Assembly (NCBI RefSeq): GCF_024713975.1
Contig: NC_091095.1
Span: 115,001-179,000 of the forward strand
Direction of reading: 5' to 3'
DNA length: 64,000 bases
DNA from: Paralichthys olivaceus
Lineage: Eukaryota; Chordata; Actinopteri; Pleuronectiformes; Paralichthyidae
Below the pieces are notes generated by a model. The model was not told where the DNA came from and made no database searches. It worked only from the letters and a program-made list of their open reading frames with translations. Shown in pieces: positions 18,890 to 29,800 of this stretch. A program made the translations under genes and the position numbers. Positions within the stretch are counted from its first letter, which is position 1, and the number at the start of each line of letters is the position of its first letter.

Positions 18890-19425
18890 TGATGTGTTTA
18901 CATGTTTTATATCAGTGTTAACATGTGTGACATGTGTTTACATGTTTGATGTGTGTGTTTATATGTTTGATATGTGTTTACATGCGTGACATGTGTTTAT
19001 ATGTTTGATATGTGTTTACATGTTTGACATGTTTACATGTGTTTAAATGTGTGTTTATATGCTTGATATGTGTGTTTACATGTTTGATGTGTTTACATGT
19101 TTGACGTGTGTACATGTTTGATGTGTTTACATGTGTGTTTACATGTTTGATTAAGATTAAGATTGATGTGCTTACATGTGTGTTTATATGTTTGATATGT
19201 GTGTTTACATGTTTGATGTGTTTACATGTGTTTATATGTTTGATATGTGTTTATATGTTTGATATATGTTTACATGTGTGACGTGTTTACATGTTTGATG
19301 AGTTTACATGTGTGTTTACATGTGTGTTTACATGTTTGATTAAGATTAAGATTGATGTGCTTACATGTGTGTTTATATGTTTGATATGTGGGTTTACATG
19401 TTTGATACATGTTTATATCAGTAGA
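18890..19425. repeat. TGTTTACATGTTTGATGTG imperfect minisatellite
   Basis: Alternating TTTACATG, TTTGATATG and TGTGTTTATATG units of variable length. A longer block with TTGATTAAGATTAAGATTGA occurs twice (about 19147 and 19337, 190 bp apart), showing a higher-order duplication. Confidence 0.9.
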
Positions 19426-19929
19426 GTGAAACTTTCCTTCTTTCACAACACAGAGCTCATTCATAGAAACTCTGATCACACTGGAACTAAACGTGGTTTT
19501 CTAATTGAACCTTTTTTTGCAGCTTTATCTTTTGATGTCGTTGTGGCACTTGAAGAGGACGCAGGATTAATAAAATCCAACTCTGCACCCTGGATTGTCT
19601 CAAGGCAAATATGAAGGATTTAAACTGTTAAACTGGCACTGAGTAGTTTGGCAAAGTTTCCACCAGACAAACTGTTGTGATGTTAATTTGTGAACCTGTA
19701 ATACTTGTAAATATAAAATTAGAAATCTGTAACATAATAAATGAGAACCACCATGTCCTGTGGTGTATGAGGTTGTTGGGGTGTGTGGCATTTCTTCATT
19801 TTAGCTTAATCTGTTTGTTTTGGTTAGTGAAGGTAGATGCGGTTTAAAGCGGAAAAAAATCTCAGTTCGGACTGAAAGGTGTCTTTTCTGACGCTGCTGT
19901 GGCATCACCCCACCCTTCACCTCTCTGGG

Positions 19930-22227
19930 TCAGTCAGGCCCAGTGGTCGAGACTGAGGCCTGGGGCCCCTCACTATACTGGCCTCCGCCACTGCTGCTCC
20001 CACCACCACTGCCCGCACCCTCTGGCTCTTCCTGGCTAGGAGAAGCCTCGTCGCTTGGACCCCCCCTGGATGTGACAGAGGTGGTGGTGGTCTCGGGGGA
20101 AGCGCTGTGAGCCTCTTGGGGGGCACAGCCAGGGTGGTTCTTGCGGAAGTGTTGATTGAGGATGGCCTGGAAGGGGAAGCTCTTGCCGCATACGTGGCAG
20201 TGGAAGGGCTTGTTACCCGTGTGCTTGCGGATGTGGTACTCCAGCTGGTCCTTGCGGGTGTACTTCTTCCCGCAAATACGACAGACAAATGGCGTGATAC
20301 CCATGTGCAGGCGCATGTGGCGGTCCAGGCTGCCCTTCTGATTGAAGGACTTGCAGCAGTAGATGCAGGTGAGTCGGGGGTTGTAACGGAACCAGCGGTC
20401 TCCTACTTGTTCCCTTAGGTAGTCCTCGTAACCACCCATATCAAATGCTGCATGCTCCTCGCCCTGACAGGCAGAATTACATGTTAATACACCAACCCCA
20501 TGACAAACAGGACCAAAGTCCATTTAGAAACGTTTTAAACACCAAGGGAATGTGTCCTTCAGGAAGTTCTGGAGGCTCATGGTAAAACAACACCTACAAA
20601 TACACAAGAGTATAGAGGATTCAACAGACACTCTCCAGTTCATGTGCACCTGAGGTTCTGTGTCAGTTAAGTGGCTCCCATGGATGATTCTAATGGTCCC
20701 ATTGGGTTTGTAACTGGTTCTACTTCGCTCTCTTTTAAGGGTTCTAGCCGATACTGTGATCTGGGAGACTTTGGGGTTTAGTGGCCACTGAAGTGTTTCT
20801 AAGGTTACAGTACCAGTCGAGCTCAATGTTTAGTTTTACTGACTTTTAAATCATTCGAACAATAAAAGAGACAATAAAATCCTCATCTTATTTTCGTCAT
20901 TGTTCCTGGTGTTGTATCATTTGTACAAACTAATTGTTACATGACAATTTCCTCAAAAGAACATAAACCGCAGCTGATGATTGTGTTTGTTAATTAAAAT
21001 GTTTTATTCAGCTGAGAATAGAGAATAAAAGGAAACCGGCTGTTTTCATTATTTCACTGGAGGGTCTGAGGGCAGATTGTGATATTTGTAATATTTGTGA
21101 TGTATAAGTACAAGTTGAATTGGTACCTGGGAGTTCGGCGGTCGCACTTCGTCCGCCCTATTGGGTGACTCACTCTTCGCTCTTTGACGTTCCGCCAGGA
21201 CGACCACGCTGCCGGTGGGACTGAACCTGATACACACACGAACACACTCGTCAAGCATCCAGTATATTCAGTGACATCAACAGTGTCATTGCAGAAGTTA
21301 CCTGTCTGTCTCACTGAAGCTGGAGGATGGTTGGACGCTCCGGGCCCCTAGCGCCCCCACTGGCCCGGTCACCAGCGTGCTGCGTCCTGACGTGTCGATC
21401 ATCACGGTGGTCCCTTCCTCCACTTGCCCCCCCTCTTCCTGTTGCTCTCCGGCTCCAATCCACTCCTCCATCCTCTCTGTCTTGATCCTTACTCCATCTA
21501 CGCTGCCAGCCTCCTCCGCGCTCCCGCTTCTCTCTGGCTCGCTGCTCGTCTCCATGTACCACTGACCAGCCCGGTTAATGCGAAGGATCGGTTCTTTGCC
21601 TGCTCTGCCAGCAGCAGCGACCCCGGGCCCCTCCAACCCACTGTGCTCCACAGTTGGGGGCGGGCTGATCGGCTCTTCAACAGGGCTAATTGCTTCAAGT
21701 GCCACTGCACCACCACGTGGGCCAAGGAGCCGCAGACCACCGCGATGACCCCCTCCTCGGACCACTGCCTCCAGGGTTCGGCCCCCCCTGGACCCCCGCA
21801 CTTCTTCCTCCCTGGACTCCTCATCCAGTTCGGCCAGGCTGATCTTCAGGTGGATGCCCTCCAGGATCTGGGTGCAACGGTCGATGATGTGCTGCATCTG
21901 CAGGAAGCTGGCAGCCGTCAGGTAGCTGATAATGTCAGCGAGCTGCAGGCAAAGACGGCCCGTGTAGCAGAAGGACAGCAGCTGCTCGAACACAGACGGG
22001 TTTCGGATCACTGTCAGTGACACCGTGCTCATCTGGCTCAGAGACATGTGGTCCCGGAAGTACGGTGAGCTTGCGGCCAGGACCACCTTGTGTGCACGGA
22101 AGCTCTGGCCCTGAACATTGACCACGATGTCGCAGAGACGGCCCTGAACACGGAGCTGGTTCAAGTGAGACAGAACCGAGTTACTGAAGTCCGGGATGTC
22201 GAGTTGGATGCTGCCAGAGCGCTCCAT
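19930..22227 (-). CDS. zbtb37: Zinc finger and BTB domain protein 37
   Basis: Predicted nuclear BTB/C2H2 transcription regulator; its target genes are not established. Coding exons in transcript order are 22227-21302, 21226-21127 and 20463-19930, giving 519 residues (human about 503). The BTB/POZ domain covers roughly residues 10-125 (DFSNSVLSHLNQL, GRLCDIVVNVQGQ, AHKVVLAASSPYFRDHMS). A variable acidic linker follows, with the conserved EPILRINRAGQWY. Three C2H2 fingers fill the last exon (CIYCCKSFNQKG, CRICGKKYTRKDQ, CHVCGKSFPFQAI), and the tail QASVSTTGPD ends as in human. The start is the first Met of the BTB exon, MERSGSIQLDIPDF. The 5' non-coding exon must lie near 23.7-24.0 kb. It is next to serpinc1, as on human 1q25. 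Confidence 0.95.
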
Positions 22228-22349
22228 GCTGCAGCCTGCAGGGAAACTGCAACAACAGGAACAAAGATCAAATCAACTACTGAGCAGGATCAGAAGCGAC
22301 CATCTTAGCTCCTGATTGGTAGTTTTATTAAAGGGTGTCACAACCATAG

Positions 22350-22437
22350 ATGGACCTTTATAAAGATGGACGGCAGGGTTTATGACCTATACTGCAGCCA
22401 GCCACTAGGGGGCGATCCAAAAGATTTTTGGATTGGG
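22350..22437 (+). mobile_element. Left part of an interrupted dispersed repeat
   Basis: AAAGATGGACGGCAG, TGACCTATACTGCAGCCAGC and CACTAGGGGGCGATC are typical of a very common fish repeat. Its usual continuation, TTTGGCTTCACTTCTGGG to ATGTTGTCCATCTTTATTTA, appears only at 23322-23395, about 890 bases later. It lies upstream of the zbtb37 coding exons. Confidence 0.65.
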
Positions 22438-22646
22438 AAAATCTAGGCACCTCCCGATTTGATTCAGAGGGCTACGACCGATTATAAAACGATTATTGAC
22501 GCATCTTTATACGTATGTGTTTTCATCACCATGTGACTAAAGGTGTGAATCTGCACTAGCCTCATGATTTAAAAAGTGTTTTAGACCATTACTGTTATTA
22601 CAAGTGTGCTGTAATCTACAAAATAACCTTTTCATTAAATAAATCT

Positions 22647-22683
22647 GAGATCACTGACCACTGTTGTAGTGGTCAGTGATCTC
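22647..22683. other. Perfect 16-bp hairpin with 5-base loop
   Basis: GAGATCACTGACCACT, loop GTTGT, AGTGGTCAGTGATCTC. The arms match without error. It sits in the segment that splits the repeat at 22350/23395, upstream of zbtb37. Confidence 0.9.
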
Positions 22684-23321
22684 CACATTGATTTGACTTC
22701 ATTCAGTTTCGACCTGTGTGCTGCATCTTGAGTCTCTGTGTATCAGTGTGGCTCTGCCTGGCAGCATGGAGGAGCATCACTCTGCTGGTCAACAGTTTCT
22801 GCTCCTCTGCTCTTTGTTAATCACTTGTTGATCTTTATGAAAACCTGATGATTTAATGTTTATGTTCCTGGAGAAACAGGGCGAGGCTTCTTCTTCTGTA
22901 TGTGTGTGTCTGTTGCTCTTTATACACAAACTGACTTTCACATGTATTTATTCATTACTTGATGGTGTTGGATCATGAATCAGTTCTGGTCACTTTAACC
23001 CTGACTTCCTGGTTTTGTGTGTCTCGTGTCCTGTAACAGATGAACCATGTGTTTAAACGTCAGTTCTGTTCACATCATAATAACTTGGGATGAGTGTTGG
23101 TGTTTATTGTTACAGTGCAAAGTGAGCTCAGGTCGGCAGGGGAGTAGAGGACGACTTTTGGAGACTGACACAGTTAAAGACGGCCGGACCTTTAATGAGT
23201 ACATATAATAATAATAAATATTCAGTGGTGGGACATCGCTAGAAAAATTTACATTGTAAAAAACATGAATTTATTATGTTCTGTCATTGATGCAGGGTCA
23301 TCAAAAGACGATTCCCCACCT

Positions 23322-23395
23322 CTGGAAGATTTGGCTTCACTTCTGGGATCTGTCATGTTGTCCATCTTTATTTACGGTCTGTGGTCACAGAGAGT
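23322..23395 (+). mobile_element. Right part of the interrupted dispersed repeat
   Basis: GATTTGGCTTCACTTCTGGG, TGTCATGTTGTCC and ATCTTTATTTACGGTCTGTG complete the repeat begun at 22350-22437. The intervening 880 bases (starting GGATTGGGAAAATCTAGG) look like a later insertion whose family I cannot name. Confidence 0.6.
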
Positions 23396-23689
23396 TAAAG
23401 GTGACAGTGACATCACTGACTAGAAGAGTCTGCCTACAGGGGGCAGCGTAGCAGTCCTCTGCTTAAAGAGTGAGCTGGTCTCTTTAAGTTGTTATTAAGT
23501 TGGAGCCATAGAACCACCTGACTGCAAACTCTCCTTCTACCAGAGGGGGCAGAGCAGGAGGACAAACCTGTAGTACCCGACACACCTGGACCCAGATCCG
23601 GATCAGAACCAGATCACTGACAGCAGCAGTTAGAGATCCGGTGTGACCAAAGGGTGCAGGAAACCTTCAGGTGTGCAGAGTGACTCACC

Positions 23690-24072
23690 TGAGGGGGCAG
23701 GGGGGGGTAGGCTCTGGTTCCAGGGTGCGGGTCTGTCGAGGCTTCAGTCCTGCAGCTAGCTGAGCATCCTCCGCAGTGAAGGGAGATGACGGCCCGGCTC
23801 GGCCCGGCTCGGCCCAGCAGACTCCGGCTCCACCCGGCGCTCCTCCAGGCTCCGGAGCTCCGCAGCTCCAGCGGTGGTCGCGTCAGTTTTAAGGACGGAG
23901 AAGAGCAGCGGAGCTCGGGCTCCGGTCCGTCTCCATTCCGCTGGAGGTGAGACTCGGTTCAGACTCGGTTCAGACTCGGTCGAGTGTCGGCGGACTGATC
24001 GTCATCTTCCTCTCAGGCTGAGGGCTGCAGGAAGGAAGAAGGTGCGCGGGGCATGCTGGGAAATGTAGTTCA
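23690..24072 (-). promoter_or_regulatory. zbtb37: GC-rich promoter region of zbtb37
   Basis: CpG-rich sequence with GGCCCGGCTC repeats (23788-23815) and a CG-rich part up to 24050, in an otherwise AT-rich interval. It lies upstream of the minus-strand zbtb37 coding exons, so it is the likely CpG-island promoter and first non-coding exon. The exact start site is not visible. Confidence 0.6.
24045..24070. promoter_or_regulatory. ZNF143/THAP11-type site
   Basis: GCATGCTGGGAAATGTAGTT, preceded by CGCGGG, is the reverse of the known long motif ACTACAATTCCCAGCATGC with its CGCG side. Only a base or two differ from the consensus. Confidence 0.75.
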
Positions 24073-24110
24073 TGACCAGGAGGAGACGTGGTTGAACTGC
24101 TGCCCCAAAG

Positions 24111-24130
24111 ACTTCAACTCCCAGAATGCA
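24111..24130. promoter_or_regulatory. Second ZNF143/THAP11-like site, opposite orientation
   Basis: ACTTCAACTCCCAGAATGCA matches the core ACTACAACTCCCAGMATGC with one clear difference. It lies 40 bases from the first site and points the other way. Confidence 0.6.
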
Positions 24131-24479
24131 TCTGTGAGCAGAGGGGTCATGATGGCCCTTGGAGTTTGTAAAAGTGCAAGTTCACAGACATACAAACACG
24201 CACGCACGCACACACGCACACACACACTACATCACACAGGGAAATGGAACAGGGTCTGTGGGGCAGAACCAGATGGAACAGACCCTCTGATCCAGACCAG
24301 GTTTAAATATCGACTGTTTCTATCAAACAAATGTAAAGTCGAGTAATTCATCAATGTTTCAGTGACAACAAATAGAAAAACACGACGTTTCATTGAAATC
24401 ACCTGAATCTGATGAAAGTAAATTCACCCAAAAAAACGGTTTCACATGTTTTTACACAAATCCACATCAGCATCTTCAA

Positions 24480-24930
24480 AACATTAGAACTTTCGAATAT
24501 TAGCTCATTAGAACATTAGAAAATTAAAACTTCAGAACATTAGAGCTTTCGAACATTCAAACATTACAACTTCAGAACATCAGTACATCCGAACTTTAGA
24601 ACTTCAGGACATTAGACCTTCAGGACATCAGAACTTCAGAACTTTACAACATTAGAACCTCAGAACATTAGAACTTTAGAATTTAGAACTTAGAACTTTC
24701 GAACATTAGAACATTAAAACTTCAAAACAATAAAACTTCAGAACATTAAAATTTCAGAACTTTAGAACTTCAGAACATTAGAACTTTAAAACATTAGAAC
24801 TGTAGACATTAGGACATTAGGACATTAGGACATTCAAACATTAGAACATTAGAACTTCAGAACATTAGAAATTCAGAACATTAGAATTTTAGAACATTAG
24901 AACATTAGAACTTCAGAAAATTACAACCTG
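24480..24930. repeat. 8-bp minisatellite AGAACATT / AGAACTTC
   Basis: Degenerate octamers AGAACATT, AGAACTTC, AGAACTTT and AGGACATT run for about 450 bases, with occasional gaps. Confidence 0.92.
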
Positions 24931-25099
24931 CTGTTCTCTACCTTTCATGCAGGAGATTATGTTTCTCTTCCTCACTTCCTTCCTTTCCTTGCTCTCCCTC
25001 CTTCACTCATCTTTTCTCTCTCTCTCTTCTTCTTCTCTGTTCCACATTTATTTTCTCACTCTATTTCCTTTTCTCTTCCCCATTTACCTCAGTTTTTTC

Positions 25100-25225
25100 A
25101 GGGCTAGGACCAGGACCAGAACCAGAACCAGGACCAGAACCAAGGCCAGGCCAGGACCAGGGCCAGGTTTGCGACCAGAACCAGGGACAGGACTAGGAAC
25201 AGAACAAGGGCCAGCTTCGCGTCTA
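25100..25225. repeat. AGGACCAGAACC hexamer-type repeat
   Basis: AGGACC and AGAACC hexamers, as in GGACCAGAACCAGAACC, decaying towards the right side. There is no gene here. Confidence 0.85.
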
Positions 25226-25243
25226 GAACCTAGAATCTAGTGT

Positions 25244-26245
25244 TTTAAGGTACTGTATCCTAATGTACCGTGTTCTCTGGTACCGTGTTCTCTGATACCA
25301 TGTTCTCTGATACTGTGTCCTAATGTACCGTGTTCTCTGGTACCGTGTTCTCTGATACCATGTTCTCTGATACTGTGTTCTCTGATACTGTGTTCTCTGA
25401 TACTGTGTTCTCTGATACCATGTTCTCTGATATCATGTTTACTGGTACCGTGTTCTCTGGTACAGTGTTCTCTGGTACTGTGTTCTCTGGTGCTGTGTTC
25501 TCTGGTGCTGTGTTCTCTGGTACTGTGTTCTCTGGTACTGTGTTCTTGGGTAATGTGTTCTCTGGTACTGTGTTCTCTGGTGCTGTGTTCTCTGGTGCTG
25601 TGTTCTCTGGTACAGTGTTCTCTGGTACTGTGTTCTCTGGTGCTGTGTTCTCTGGTGCTGTGTTCTCTGGTACTGTGTTTTTGGGTAATGTGTTCTCTGG
25701 TACTGTGTTCTCTGGTGCTGTGTTCTCTGGTACTGTGTTCTTGGGTAATGTGTTCTCTGGTACTGTGTTCTCTGGTGCTGTGTTCTCTGGTGCTGTGTTC
25801 TCTGGTACTGTGTTCTTGGGTAATGTGTTCTCTGGTACTGTGTTCTCTGGTGCTGTGTTCTCTGGTGCTGTGTTCTCTGGTACTGTGTTCTTGGGTAATG
25901 TGTTTTCTGGTACTGTATTCTCTGGTGCCTTGTTCTCTGGTAGTATTTTAAGGTACAGTATCCTAATGTACAGTGTTCTCTGGTACAGTGTTCTCTGATA
26001 CCATGTTCTCTGATACCATGTTCTCTGGTACCATGTTCTCTGGTACAGTGTTCTCTGGTACCGTGTTCTCTGATACCGTGTTCTCTGGTGCCGTGTTCTC
26101 TGGTACCGTGTTCTCTGGTACCGTGTTCTCTGGAACCGTATTCTCTGGTACCGTGTTCTCTGGTACCGTGTTCTCTGGTACCGTGTTCTCATGGAACCGA
26201 ATTCTCTGGTACCGTGTTCTCTGGTACCGTGTTCTCTGGTACTGT
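25244..26245. repeat. 15-bp minisatellite TGTGTTCTCTGGTAC
   Basis: About 65 copies of a 15-bp unit with TAC, TGC and TACC variants, broken once near 25940-25975 where TTTTAAGGTACAGTATCC recurs (also at 25237-25260). As the unit is a multiple of three and stop-free, long open frames exist on both strands; these are by-products. The array ends 65 bases before the probable s1pr1 polyadenylation signal. Confidence 0.95.
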
Positions 26246-26309
26246 TGATGACTTCGTTGATGACCTGTTGTGACATCATATCCTCTTGAACACAAACTGG
26301 TTTTATGTC

Positions 26310-26315
26310 TTTATT
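26310..26315 (-). terminator. s1pr1: Possible s1pr1 polyadenylation signal
   Basis: TTTATT on the plus strand is AATAAA on the minus strand, 1.3 kb after the s1pr1 stop. The 3' untranslated region would be 26.3-27.6 kb, which has no other gene content. Confidence 0.4.
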
Positions 26316-27599
26316 AACATTAACAGACTCACACAGTTTCACAACAAACACACAACATTAATGGGTTAATTGATCAAGGTGGTCACCATGGTAACAGCAT
26401 TGATCTGTTAAGAAGCTCATTGCTGCCAGAATTCAATAAGATGATGAAATGGTCAGATTCTTAAAACATGAAATTTCTCTATGAGGTTCTATGAGGTTCT
26501 ATGAGGTATAAGTGATTATAAGGTAATTTTGAAGTTTTCAGTCGTGTCACATGACCTTGAAATATTGATCCAGAGCTTTTACTTTGTACTTCAAAAAAAA
26601 ATTCACTTGGATCTTAGTTTAATTATTTTCTCATCACATATTTGTTATTCTACATGTATTGGTTTGTTTTATACATTTTAACAGAAATGAGCTTCCGTAG
26701 TTCTGAGACACGACTGAACAAACCTGAAGAGAAAAAAGGTCTTTTCATTTTCCTGACAAACTGAATCTTTTTCAAATATAAATTAATCGACTACACAGAC
26801 GTCGCTAAAGATGACAACAAACATCGAGTGGAAAACATTTTCAGCAACTTTTTCTAACAGTTATTTTTTTACAGTCACATGACAAACAGGTGATTCTCAC
26901 ATATCACTAATCAGATTCAGCTCTGACGTCAGATTGAACTCAAACAACACGTGGATGTCATGTCTGACTTGTGTGTGGTCACATGACATAGACTCTCAGT
27001 TTAAATGTTAGAAATGAACAAGTGAATTATGAATTATCATAAGTTGAACTTTCTGAACAAACTTGGACAGGAAACATGTTACTGAAGATTCAAATCATCT
27101 CGTCAGCTGTTTTCATGTCTTCACTGATGTTTAAATCTGTTCAACATGTTTTAAGATGAAAATTCCTGATCTCTGCCCGTGCCCTCTGTGATGTGTTGTT
27201 GTTTTTTTTTACAGGAAGTGGAGGAAAAAAGGTTTCATGAATTAATCTGTTCTTAAATATTTGTGGATATTTGTGTTCTACAGGTTCTATCTGATCTTAG
27301 GGGGTCAGTACAAAATCTGGTTCCTCTTTTATGAGGATCAGTAACATGAACAGAACCTGGACCCTCATTATACATGTTCACCAGGTGAGTTCCGGTGAGT
27401 TCAGGTGAACTGAGGTGGAGCTGCAGATTGGAGCATGTGAAAATTCACTGGTTCCAGTTTAACCAGTTTGATCTTTTCTATAAGTGCTGTGTGTCCTGAT
27501 CAGCTGATTGGTTTGTGAGGACGCTGCCTGGTGAAGTTCACACCTGTTTCCTGAACAAACTCAAACTGACGCCACACATCCTCTCTCACATTCTGATGT

Positions 27600-28721
27600 T
27601 TAGGAAGATGAGGTGACATGCCCCAAGGAAGCCACCGTTGTCTCCCTTGGGGAGTACTCCACCTCCTCCTTGTTGGGGTGGGAGGAATTGTCGGATTTGC
27701 TGCGGCTGAACTCGGCGCCCATGATGGGCCCAGTGAACTTGGTGTGGGGCCGGATGCAGGAGGTGCAGCACAGCAGCGTTTTAAGGAATGCACGGCGCAT
27801 TTCGTTGCTGGTGAGTGTGTAGATGAGAGGGTTCATGGCAGAGTTGAGGACAGCAAGCGCCAGGAACCACTCAGCCTTGTAGAGAATGGGGCAACTGAGC
27901 GTCTCGCAGGCCACGTCCAGCAGCAGGAGGATGAAGAGCGGTGCCCAGCAGGCGATGAAGCAGCTCAGGACGATGATGACGGTCTTCAGCAGCGCCAGCG
28001 ACTTCTCTGAACTCTTGCTATTGGCGTTTGCATTGCTGCGTCCATTGGACACCTTGCGGAACACAAGTTTGCGGCTGCGAGTGCGCACCAGTGCATAGAT
28101 TCGGGCGTAGAGCACCACGATGGCCATGAGGATGATACTGAACACAGTGGTGCAGAACAGGATGTAGGTCTTGTGGTAGAGCGGCAGCACGGTAGAGCAC
28201 TGCATCATGCTCTGGATGCAGTTCCAGCCCATCACAGGCAGGCCGCCCAACACCGCTGCAATCATCCACACGGTGCTGATAAGCAGGAAGACACGGCAGG
28301 TGTTACCGTTGTTGTGCAGCTTCATCTTCAGCATGGTGAGGTGGCGCTCAATGGCGATGGCCAGAAGGCTAAAGACGGACGCTGCCAGTGCCACAAACAT
28401 GCTGCCCTCTCTGAAGAACCACTGTGTTGGTGACAGCTTGTAGGTGTTGGCACCTGACAGCAGGATGTTGGCGGTGTAGACGACGCCTGCCAGCAGGTCA
28501 GACAGGGCCAGGTTCCCAATGAAGTAATACATGGGCTTGTGGAACTTCTTGGTTCTCCAAATAGTTGTTAGGACCAGGATGTTCTCCAGGATGATGAAGC
28601 AGCACACGATGATGAAAACCACAGAGTCAGCCTTCAGACCTGAGTCCTGCTCCGTCTTGCGGAACTTACCGGTGTAGTTGTAGTGTTTGGAAATCAGGTC
28701 GGAGTAGCCGGGTTCAGCCAT
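27600..28721 (-). CDS. s1pr1: Sphingosine 1-phosphate receptor 1
   Basis: Plasma-membrane G-protein-coupled receptor for sphingosine 1-phosphate, acting in vascular development and lymphocyte traffic. One coding exon, 373 residues. The start is the ATG of [20 protein letters not shown]; the codon 45 bases upstream in the same frame is TTG, not ATG. Seven transmembrane segments are recognisable; the N-terminal NYT glycosylation site, the ligand-contact pair Arg-Glu in FFREGSMF (human R120/E121), ERH at the end of helix 3, and NPLIY in helix 7 are all present. The C-terminal tail [12 protein letters not shown], a phosphorylation region in S1PR1, separates it from other S1P receptors. A splice acceptor at 28842 marks the coding exon's 5' border, so the first exon is non-coding, as in human. 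It is next to dph5, as in mammals. Confidence 0.95.
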   Translation of the reverse strand: MAEPGYSDLISKHYNYTGKFRKTEQDSGLKADSVVFIIVCCFIILENILVLTTIWRTKKFHKPMYYFIGNLALSDLLAGVVYTANILLSGANTYKLSPTQWFFREGSMFVALAASVFSLLAIAIERHLTMLKMKLHNNGNTCRVFLLISTVWMIAAVLGGLPVMGWNCIQSMMQCSTVLPLYHKTYILFCTTVFSIILMAIVVLYARIYALVRTRSRKLVFRKVSNGRSNANANSKSSEKSLALLKTVIIVLSCFIACWAPLFILLLLDVACETLSCPILYKAEWFLALAVLNSAMNPLIYTLTSNEMRRAFLKTLLCCTSCIRPHTKFTGPIMGAEFSRSKSDNSSHPNKEEVEYSPRETTVASLGHVTSSS

Positions 28722-28769
28722 GGCCTGCTGCAAGCAGGAGTCCAGCAGAGGGCGCCCTGTCCTCAAAGT

Positions 28770-28838
28770 TCAGAGAACCTTGTCAGGTAGTGACCCAGAA
28801 GAGGGGCGGAGGGAGTCCAGGCTGCTGGATGAGGACAT
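28770..28838 (-). CDS. Upstream open reading frame in s1pr1 leader
   Basis: ATG at 28838 opens 22 codons (MSSSSSLDSLRPSSG...) and stops at 28770-28772, leaving 48 bases before the s1pr1 ATG. It begins three bases inside the exon that follows the acceptor CTCTCTGCAG. It would be in the mature leader if that acceptor is used. Translation is not shown. Confidence 0.5.
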   Translation of the reverse strand: MSSSSSLDSLRPSSGSLPDKVL

Positions 28839-28841
28839 GGT

Positions 28842-29470
28842 CCTGCAGAGAGACACCAACTGTAAGAGACTAATCTCATATTTTACCAATGAAAATTAAA
28901 TCACTGATCATTAAATATTTGTTTGAAATATATTTGATCAGTAAACTGTTCTGTAATTAACTCATTAACATATTTAAACACGTTCAGACTTACCATTAAT
29001 AATAAACATTTTTATTATTTTTATTGATTTTAATTAATTTAACGAGTTAAATTATCAGGTTGTTCTTTTTTTCTTCAGCTAAATGAAATAATTATATTCA
29101 GCTCACATCGTTTCTATTGGTTTAATTTAGCTGAATTTAGTTTCTATTCATTTGATTTAGTTTCAAACGGTTTCTATTGGTTTGATTTAGTTTCAAACGG
29201 TTTCTATTGGTTTCTTTTTCTGATCTAATTTGGATCAAACGTCGTCGTTTTAACCACAAACCGTTCAAGTGATTTTCCGTGATCAACTGATCTGAGTTCA
29301 TTTAAACGCGGTTTAAAGATTTAAATTCTTCAGAGTTTAAAACTGAAGTTCGGTTAAAAAAAAGATGGAACTGATTTAAACTGAATTTAATGTTTCAGTT
29401 AAGTTTGAATAAAGTTTCTTTACCTTCAGACGGAGGAAGAAGAAAAACGGTCCGACTGCAGAGAGACACG
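28842..29470. other. s1pr1: s1pr1 upstream intron, AT-rich
   Basis: No exon is recognised. Around 29100-29220 a GGTTTCTATTGGTTTGATTTAG unit is repeated three to four times. The first non-coding exon of s1pr1 cannot be placed. Confidence 0.5.
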
Positions 29471-29477
29471 GAGCAAC

Positions 29478-29741
29478 AATACACACACACACACAGTCAC
29501 ACACACACACACACACGCACACACACACACACACACGCGCGCACAGAGAGAGACACACACCACACGCGCACACAGAGAGACACACACACACAGAGACATA
29601 CACAGAGACATAAAAGCACACACACACAGAGACACACACAGAGACATACAAGCACACACACACAGAGAGACACACACACGCGCACAGAGAGAGACACACA
29701 CACACACACACCACACACGCGCACACAGAGAGACATACAAG

Positions 29742-29789
<48 letters not shown>

Positions 29790-29800
29790 AAGAAGGAGCA
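29478..29800. repeat. Compound (CA)n / (GA)n / GCGCAC microsatellite
   Basis: CA runs mixed with AGAGAGACAC and CACGCGCACAC blocks, the latter repeated four times, ending in an (AG)n tract. Confidence 0.95.

Noticed and set aside
25320-26351. Long open frames (343 codons on the minus strand, others on plus) over the 15-bp array
   Set aside because: The unit length is a multiple of three, so stop-free frames are expected; they are not genes.
28722-28766. Longer s1pr1 start 45 bases upstream
   Set aside because: The codon there is TTG, not ATG; the first in-frame ATG is at 28721 and fits the fish protein length.
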